From contig OX439050.1 in NCBI GenBank assembly GCA_949317995.1, positions 1,550,001-1,614,000 on the forward strand: DNA of 64,000 nucleotides, in the 5' to 3' direction. Each line of letters begins with the position of its first letter. Within the stretch, counting starts at the first letter, position 1. The notes under the pieces were generated by a model. The model was not told the origin of the DNA. It saw only the letters and a list, made by a program, of their open reading frames with translations, and did not search any database. Positions 57,417 through 64,000 of this stretch are shown in pieces. A program made the position numbers and the translations under genes. This stretch comes from Acholoe squamosa. Taxonomy: Eukaryota > Annelida > Polychaeta > Phyllodocida > Polynoidae.

Positions 57417-59147
57417 ATGGGGAGACTGAGAGTTGCACCCATACTGCTAACTATGCTGTTATTATATACTATAGAACCACTTACTGCAGGTTATACACCT
57501 GTGGTGAGACAAAACATAGGAGTAGTATTCAAACCTAGCCCTCAACCATTGGTCAATGGACATACAACCACAACACTGTTGTTAGCTATCCCCTACAAGA
57601 TACCTCGGGCACCCGTTACCCAAGGATCCATAAGGGATAGAATACTCCAATTGACCACTCCTACTCTACAAGATCGTACCTCTGGTCAAATAATCCAACA
57701 AGCCAAAGAGCTTGACACCTTGCTGGAAATTGCAGACAAGGAGAAAAATGAAACATTAGCCTCCATCAAATTGTTCCTATCCAACCCCATAAACACATTG
57801 GACAAGGCCAAAAGAGAGGCCATACTGGGTTTTCTAGCACCCCTGTTTCGCGGTGTGCTAGGTCTAGCCACAGTAGAAGATGTAAACCAAGTAATGGGAC
57901 AACTCAAGAACATAGATGAAATACTAAGAACATTTGCTAAACAAGATCAGGAAGCAGCTAGTCTCATTGAAAAAATCACAGACAGACAAGATAAGTTTGT
58001 TAAAGCATACATCCAAGATAAGAAGGTACTGGACAGCACAATCAACACCATAGGTGACACCGTCAACCTATGGGCCTCTAACATGTCCAGGTCACTTGAC
58101 TCATATTCAAGGCACGAGAAAACTCAAAGGGAAAAAATGCAAGTAATAAATGATGCATTATTCATCATAGCAGCAAGAATGAATAAAGTTCAATCACTGC
58201 AAAGGACAAATGCAGCCCTGAGGATGCTATCATCAGGAATCCTAACCCCTGATATAGTACCACCCTCAGACCTTGCTAGATACTTAATTGACATTAATAA
58301 CAAACTTAGGATTACACACCCTGGAGCACAAGTCACAATTAATGACTTAGATTTCTATTATTCACAGAAGCTGACCTCATACACTTACTCAGCTCACCAT
58401 ATATATATTCATCTAGACATTATAATTCAATCTACCACCTCTACCTTCAAACTGTACCAAATGATTACATCACCCATGCCTATAGACACACAGGAGACCC
58501 CCACCAGAGGAGTCACCAAATTACAAACCACAACTGAGTTTCTAGCAGTATCTTACGACAAATCATTATTCATCGAATTGGACTCAGCAGATATGCAGGC
58601 ATGTGAAGGTACTACAGTAAAGGTATGCAGAGATGTAAATGGTAGAATTTATAAACACAGGCCTACATGCCCTGTAGCCATTTTTACTAACCAGGCTCAA
58701 CAGATTAAGGAACATTGCAAGTTTACAGTTTCACCACTGCAAGCACCTACCACCCATGCTATTTCCATTTCTGAAGATGAGTATCTGGTCACTACTAATG
58801 AACCCCATTACTTTATCAATTGCCATGGTAAAAAGTCTGAAACTCGAAAAGCCCAGTCCTACTCAATCATAGGTGTACCCTGTGGGTGCACAATCAGTGT
58901 AGGAGAATTTTGTCTTCCAAACACAAGGTTGCCCTGTAACTCAACCTTATCATTCCATTACATTCTCAAGACAATTAATTTACCATTCATGGCAGCACTT
59001 AACCAAATTTCTGAAACCAAACCAGATGAAAGAGAGAATCTTCCAAATTTCCCAGTAGTAAACCTTTCTACCTCAGAGAAACTACAGGAAAATCCAATCA
59101 TGGATGATATTACTCAACTAAATTCAGAGCCCTTTGCCAAAACATGA
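57417..59147 (+). CDS. env: Element B env, F-type envelope glycoprotein, truncated (576 aa)
   Basis: ATG at 57417 in strong context (agcaccATGg); the longer frame starts only with TTG at 57399. Residues 1-25 form a signal peptide. KAKR at about 130-133 is a possible processing site, followed by an apolar glycine-containing stretch (GFLAPLFRGVLGL) like a fusion peptide, then long helices. A Cys-rich region with a VPCGCTI motif follows. Organisation resembles the baculovirus F/errantivirus family and element A env. There is no transmembrane anchor: homology runs into the satellite at about 59139 and the stop codon is formed by satellite bases. The residual product would be soluble, so it is a partial gene. 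Confidence 0.75.
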   Translation: MGRLRVAPILLTMLLLYTIEPLTAGYTPVVRQNIGVVFKPSPQPLVNGHTTTTLLLAIPYKIPRAPVTQGSIRDRILQLTTPTLQDRTSGQIIQQAKELDTLLEIADKEKNETLASIKLFLSNPINTLDKAKREAILGFLAPLFRGVLGLATVEDVNQVMGQLKNIDEILRTFAKQDQEAASLIEKITDRQDKFVKAYIQDKKVLDSTINTIGDTVNLWASNMSRSLDSYSRHEKTQREKMQVINDALFIIAARMNKVQSLQRTNAALRMLSSGILTPDIVPPSDLARYLIDINNKLRITHPGAQVTINDLDFYYSQKLTSYTYSAHHIYIHLDIIIQSTTSTFKLYQMITSPMPIDTQETPTRGVTKLQTTTEFLAVSYDKSLFIELDSADMQACEGTTVKVCRDVNGRIYKHRPTCPVAIFTNQAQQIKEHCKFTVSPLQAPTTHAISISEDEYLVTTNEPHYFINCHGKKSETRKAQSYSIIGVPCGCTISVGEFCLPNTRLPCNSTLSFHYILKTINLPFMAALNQISETKPDERENLPNFPVVNLSTSEKLQENPIMDDITQLNSEPFAKT

Positions 59148-59514
59148 GGATTTTATTTAGTTTAGAGTAGTATCTCGTTGCTTGAGCACAGAAACCAGGG
59201 CATCAGGACAAGTCTGAAAGCAGAAATGGTTGATTCAAAATAATCTGTAGATTTGGCAATTTGATTGGAGCTTTATGACAGCTAAGAATCCTTATCAGAA
59301 GTCCAATTATGATACGAAAATAAATGCCAAAACATGAGGATTTTATTTAGTTTAGAGTAGTATCTCGTTGCTTGAGCACAGAAACCAGGGCATCAGGACA
59401 AGTCTGAAAGCAGAAATGGTTGATTCAAAATAATCTGTAGATTTGGCAATTTGATTGGAGCTTTATGACAGCTAAGAATCCTTATCAGAAGTCCAATTAT
59501 GATACGAAAATAAA
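59135..59514 (+). repeat. 190-bp tandem duplication spanning the env-satellite junction
   Basis: 59135-59324 and 59325-59514 both start tgccaaaacatgagg, combining the last env bases with a shortened satellite unit from which about 370 bp are missing. The duplication therefore arose after the element was joined to the satellite. Confidence 0.9.
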
Positions 59515-61146
59515 GCTTAATTCTATCCTACATCTTCAAACAAGAAATATAAACATTCATCATAATAATACATGGGTACAAATCGAGAAACGTGGACCTG
59601 AAAAACAAGGAGCAGATGAAACAGAAAACCAAAAAAAGTAGTCAAAAATATAAATTTTAACTAAAAAACAAGAAATTCCTATCAGGAACACAAGAAATAT
59701 GAGATCGGGAAGTTGAACTAACATGAGGATTTTATTTAGTTTAGAGTAGTATCTAGTTCCTAGAGCACAGGAACCAGGGCATCAGGAGAAGCCAGAAAGC
59801 AAAAATGGTTGACTCAAAATAATCTATAGATTTGGATAATGATAGGGATTCTATAATCATTTGAGAATGCTCTCGAACTACCACATTGGCTGATGTGAGC
59901 ATTCCCGACTGCACAGTGAGAAAAGAAGCTGTATTGCTGTGTGGATGTCGTGTTGGTAGTGCTTCTGAAGTTTCCATCAATGTCACTGAAATCTCCCCTT
60001 AGATTTGAAGTTGGCAATTTGATTGGAGCTTTATGACAGCTAAGAATCCTGATCACAAGTCCAAGTATGATACAAAAATAAATTTGATCATACATCATCA
60101 AACAAGAAATATAAACATTTATCATAATAATACACGGGTGCAAATTGAGAAACATGGACCTGAAAAAAAAAAGTAGATGAAGCAGAAAACCAAAAAAAAA
60201 TATTTAAAAATATAAAGTTTTGCTAAATGACAAGAAATTCCAATCATGTACACAAAAAATATGAGATTGGGAAGTTGAACTAACATGAGTATTTTATTTA
60301 GTTTAGAGTAGTATCTAATTTCTTGAGCACAGGAACCAGGGCATCAGGAGAAGTCAGAAAAGAGGAAATGTTTGACTCAAAATAATCTATAGATTTGGAG
60401 AATAATAGGGATTCTATAATCATTTGAGAATGCTCTCGAACTACCACATTGGCTGATGTGAGCATTCCCGACTGCACAGTGAGAAAAGAAGCTGTATTGC
60501 TGTGTGGATGTCGTGTTGGTAGTGCTTCTGAAGTTTCCATCAATGTCACTGAAATCTTCCCTTAGATTTCAAGGCGGCAATTTCATTGGAGCTTTATGAC
60601 AGCTAAGAATCCTGATCACAAGTCCAAGTATGATACAAAAATAAAGCTTAATTCTATCCTACATCATCAAACAAGAAATATAAACATTTATCATAATAAT
60701 ATAAAATATCAAAAAATATAAAGTTTATCTAAATAACAAGAAATTCCTATCAGGTACACAAGAAATATGAGATCGGGAAGTTGAACTGACATGAGTATTT
60801 TATTTAGTTTAGAGTAGTATCTAGTTGCTTGAGCACAGGAACCAGGGCATTAGGAGAAGTCAAAAAGCAGAAATGGTCTACTCAAAATAATCTATAGATT
60901 TGGAGAATGATAGGGATTCTATATTATTTTGAGAAAGCTGTGAAACTACCACATTGGTGTTTGTAGTGCTTCTAAAGTTTCCATCAATGTCACTGGAATC
61001 TTCCCTTAGATTTTAAGGTGGCAATTTCATTGGAGCTTTATGACAGCTAAGAATCCTGATCACAAGTCCAAGTATGATACAAAAATAAAGCTTAATTCTA
61101 TCCTACATCATCAAACAAGAAATATAAACATTTATCATAATAATAC
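59140..61146. repeat. Satellite continuation, distal edge
   Basis: About 3.5 diverged or shortened monomers of the same satellite. Copies near 60.7-61.1 kb lack internal segments, as expected at an array border. Similarity ends at about 61146. Confidence 0.88.
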
Positions 61147-62389
61147 ATGTGGGGGGAAAATAAAATCTTGTAACAGAAAAGTCAAAAGCCAGGGTAACTG
61201 GATTAAGTGTACCAGAATGAACAAGTTAATCCCCCTTCCTCTTGCTCCTCTTGTCGACATGAGACAACACTTTGATGATCTAAGTTAAACCCTCCTGCAG
61301 TGAATGGTGGGTGACAAACAGATACCCTATCGAGGGAGAATTTCTGTGACTATGGGATCAGATTCTTTTATCTTTTCCCTCTCTAGTCTAGAGCCAAATG
61401 TGGAAAAGAGGCTTAGTAAAGAGGTGCTAGGCATTTTTGGGTAGAAATGTTTTCAGAGTTGAATTAGGGTAATTTGAGCGTGCCGAATTCAAATCTGCCT
61501 TCAGATTCTAGGATTCTTGCTGGGAAATATGCCTTGGCAGCCATCTTGGATTCGGGGCATATGCCAAAGGATTAGGTGTGGGCATACAACAGATTTGAAA
61601 TCGGCACGCTCAAATTACCCTAATTCAACTCTGAAAACATTTCTACCCAAAAATGCTTCAACCTTTCACATATTCTGAATACGGGCCCTGACTACTGGGA
61701 CCTACCACATTTAATGATCTAAGGGATCCGTGCCTACAGCAAATGACAGGTGAAAATCAAAACAGACAGATACCCTACTGAGCGAAGGTCTCTGTGAAAA
61801 TGGGGTTAAATCTCTTTTAAGCCTTTGATCGATTTATACCACAGTTATCCCGGACGGGTACATAAGGGAGAGTGAAATTTTGTTCCCTCAAACTTTCTCT
61901 TCCACCTTCATCATAGAAACACTAACCTCTCTACAGACTATCAACTCTGAGAAACCAAAAAATACTACAGCATCACCATATTCCCCCACGCATATCGAGA
62001 TCCTTGCTAATCTGTTCACAGGTGTCGCTAACAGTGAATTTTATATCAATAAATAGTTGATAGTTAGACGCTGCTGCTCTGCTGCTTCTGCCACCACTTG
62101 TCACACCTACACCTATAGACATCGCAGCTCTGGCTAAAGATGCTGAGGCGGGTAACCTCACCGGATATGGAGGTAAATATCTCGGATGCTGTACAATAAT
62201 GCACGTTATTACCACCACCACCCCCATCGCCCTTGGATATAACTTTTCTGGCTTGAACTGCTAACGTTCAAGGTACTACCTCGCCTACTCGTATATTGTT
62301 AATGCTATATTTGGATAAAATAAAATATAAAAAAAAAGTAAAATGTATTAGATATATCTCATTTACATAATTAACCTCATCCACATAAT
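61147..62389. other. Unassigned stretch with two diverged direct repeats
   Basis: The segment around 61270-61370 (gatgatctaag ... cagataccctat) recurs around 61710-61815 in the same orientation and order, so a ~440-bp unit was duplicated. A foldback element sits between. No gene is recognised; the 84-codon minus frame at 61973-62227 has no family features. Confidence 0.45.
61431..61656. mobile_element. 226-bp foldback/MITE-like element
   Basis: Arms of 67 bp (61431-61497 and 61590-61656) are inverted copies with a single mismatch; they begin gcatttttgggtagaaatg. The ~92-bp centre contains cagccatcttgga and a smaller atatgcc/ggcatat pair. No clear target duplication was found. Near-perfect arms suggest recent origin or gene conversion. 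Confidence 0.75.
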
Positions 62390-62640
62390 GATCATGTGAC
62401 CACCTTTTTCCATAATTAGCACCGCCCCTTTGTTTACAACCAAGGGGTCACGTGACTACACCACGTGTTGACACCACATATTGTTGTTTACAAACAAGGG
62501 GTCACATGACCACACTAATCCTCTAATTAGGTCATGTTACCATGGTTACCAGAATGCTGGCCTCTGATTGGCTTAGAGGTGGTCACTAATCCCCTAAGTA
62601 GGTCACGCTGCCATGGCAACGGGTCCCCAGTGAATAATAT
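62390..62640 (+). promoter_or_regulatory. Cluster of palindromic transcription-factor-like sites
   Basis: Contains GTCACGTGAC (62447-62456), CCACGTGTTG (about 62461), GTCACATGAC (62501-62510), two RFX X-box-like palindromes (GTTACCATGGTTACC at 62536-62550, GCTGCCATGGCAAC at 62607-62620) and an inverted CCAAT box (TGATTGGCT, 62565-62573). The block is partly made of internal direct repeats, so some sites are copies. No adjacent gene is visible. Confidence 0.4.
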
Positions 62641-62689
62641 CCTGTAGTTAGCTATAGTCCCGTTCTTATACATACTATACTACTAGTTC

Positions 62690-63262
62690 AAAATGATCCC
62701 AGTCGGTTTGTCACATCCCAATCCTCTATTTCTCTACCTTACCTACTCTGTCTGCCTCCCCTATAATGTCTGCCTGCTCTGCTTTCTGTGCCGTCCCCTA
62801 CTCTGTCAGACTGCCTTACTCATTCTATAACATACCACTATTTCAGTCACATTTCCATTCTGTCATTCACACCCATATCTGTCTGCCTCCTCATTTTTTC
62901 TGCCTGCCCAACTATGTCTGCCTACTCTGTCTGCATGCCCCACTCTGTCTGCCTCCCCTACTCTGTATGCCCTCCCCATCTCTGTCTGCCTCCCCTAATG
63001 TCTGTCTCCCCTACTCTGTCTGCCCTCTCCTTCTTTGTCTGTCTCCCCTACTCTCTCTGCCCCTCCTTCTCTGTCTGCCTCCCTTTAATCTATCTGCCTC
63101 CCTGCCTCCCTCCCCTTCTATATCTGCCTGCTCTACTATGTTTGCCTCCTTTACTCTCTCTCCCCTATTCTGCATGCCTCCTCCTTTTTTCTCTCTGCTT
63201 CCCCTATTCTGCCTGACTCTCTCTCAGGCTTCCCTTTTCAGCCTAACTTCCCTAATCTGTGT
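62690..63262 (+). repeat. 18-bp minisatellite array, third copy
   Basis: Same TACTCTGTCTGCCTCCCC-type units and orientation as the arrays at 436 and 9310, introduced by a similar ctgtcacatccca-like lead-in. It ends where retroelement copy C begins. Confidence 0.85.
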
Positions 63263-63263
63263 C

Positions 63264-64000
63264 CCTGTGTGTGGTAGGTAGGAGTGACCCTATCATGTCT
63301 AGAGTGTCATCGGCCCGGGGTGTAGATAAGGCTTGATTGATCGTGTTTTGGTTCAAATGACGAAAATCTGTTACGAGCCTATGGCCTCCCGATGATTTTT
63401 GTACTAAAAAGGATCTGGAAGCCCAGGGGCCCTCAGCACATTCTCTCAGAATGCCCTGTTGTACTAGCCTTTCACATTCTTCCCCTATTGCGGCCTGTTT
63501 TTCTGGTGTTTGTCTATATGGTAGAAAAATGACATGGTACTGCCTCAGGTTTTACATGTATCGAGTGGGTATACAGGTGTGTAGCACCAATGTCTCCATC
63601 TTTTCCTACAAATATATCATCATACTTGGTCAGCAGTGATTCTAACCTATCATGCTGATCTTTTGATGTGAGCACAGATTTTGGTGGAACATTCTCTTCC
63701 AATTCTGGCTCGAGGTCATGTGCCTCACTATGTATAGCAGCTATTTCAGACAGTCTGATTGAGTTGGGTTCAGGGTCAGCATATGTAGACTCACAGTCTG
63801 AGTCTGTGTCACTGAATTGAGTTTCATCCTCAGGCCATATGGCTGAGATGGATTGATCAGTGTGTGGGATAGTGTCTGATGCCTGTTGAGGTTTTTCTAA
63901 ATCAGATTCCTTGACTTCCTGAAATAGAGCTATGATGGCACCCTTTTTGATTTTATGTGGGCGCCTGCTGGTGTTAAGTAACACTAGGGGGTGTTTGTTA
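63264..64000 (-). pseudogene. pol: Copy C: pol fragment closely related to element B
   Basis: On the minus strand the open frame 63984-63514 is nearly the same as the element B segment 53062-53539, with a handful of substitutions. It closes at the same TAG. Beyond that stop the RT fingers continue in another frame (a region that element B has lost), down to about 63275, where the 18-bp array begins. The copy runs off the window at 64000, so its protease, gag and LTR would lie to the right. Confidence 0.85.

Larger units (their letters stand above)
48573..59139 (+). mobile_element. Element B: env-bearing Gypsy-type retroelement, 3'-truncated
   Basis: Order on the plus strand: candidate 5' LTR, primer-binding region, leader with 20-bp repeats, gag, -1 frameshift signal, protease, RNase H, integrase, env. 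The left satellite break is at 48572/48573 and the right at about 59139/59140. No 3' LTR is present, so the copy was truncated or recombined at its 3' end. Gag and the residual env are intact while pol has a nonsense codon, an RT deletion and a frameshift. Confidence 0.88.

Overview
The window is non-coding-rich, AT-rich animal DNA, almost certainly from an invertebrate. It holds long tandem repeats, APE-type LINE relics, env-bearing Gypsy-type LTR retroelements and a degenerate CCCTAA-type array, and I see no convincing host gene with a known function. The species cannot be fixed from sequence alone; a lophotrochozoan such as a mollusc would fit but is a guess. There is nothing bacterial here: no operons, CRISPR arrays, rRNA or tRNA.

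Layout. 1-12.6 kb: two foldback-like inverted-repeat structures sharing a TTTTCACAGGGA...GTGAAAAT motif. The outer one has arms at 1-435 and 10187-10575 next to 18-bp TACTCTGTCTGCCTCCCC arrays. The inner one (10560-12605) encloses a degenerate telomere-like array. Between the outer arms lie an 11-bp minisatellite, a diverged ~175-bp tandem repeat and a broken LINE (5.24-8.46 kb). 12.6-15.2 kb: a second LINE relic split by a solo LTR with a 4-bp target duplication, then the integrase tail of another Gypsy element. 17.0-33.1, 47.2-48.6 and 59.1-61.1 kb: one ~563-bp satellite array with higher-order duplications, interrupted by two large retroelements. 61.1-64.0 kb: a 226-bp foldback, a CpG/E-box/X-box cluster, another 18-bp array and the pol fragment of a third retroelement copy.

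Element A (33134-47223, minus strand) has 678-bp LTRs that differ at about five positions and a 4-bp target duplication (acat), so it is a fairly recent insertion. Its order is 5' LTR, gag (1035 aa), an amber codon followed in frame by protease, an RT stump (palm, RNase H and integrase are deleted), an unrecognised ORF, an F-type env broken by one stop, a cysteine/arginine-rich ORF behind a splice acceptor, and the 3' LTR. Three acceptors are in phase with a donor-like site in codon 4 of gag, which suggests a complex, spliced, retrovirus-like genome. A small two-exon open frame lies antisense in its 3' region.

Element B (48573-59139, plus strand) has a candidate 5' LTR, a 20-bp leader minisatellite, gag, a near-ideal -1 frameshift signal, a damaged protease-RNase H-integrase pol whose RT core is deleted, and an env cut off before its membrane anchor by the resumed satellite. 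Copy C (63264-64000, minus strand) is close kin and shares a frame defect in RT. The main novelty is therefore two env-bearing retroelement lineages in one satellite, using different Gag-Pol recoding (stop readthrough versus -1 frameshift), with candidate spliced accessory genes in A.
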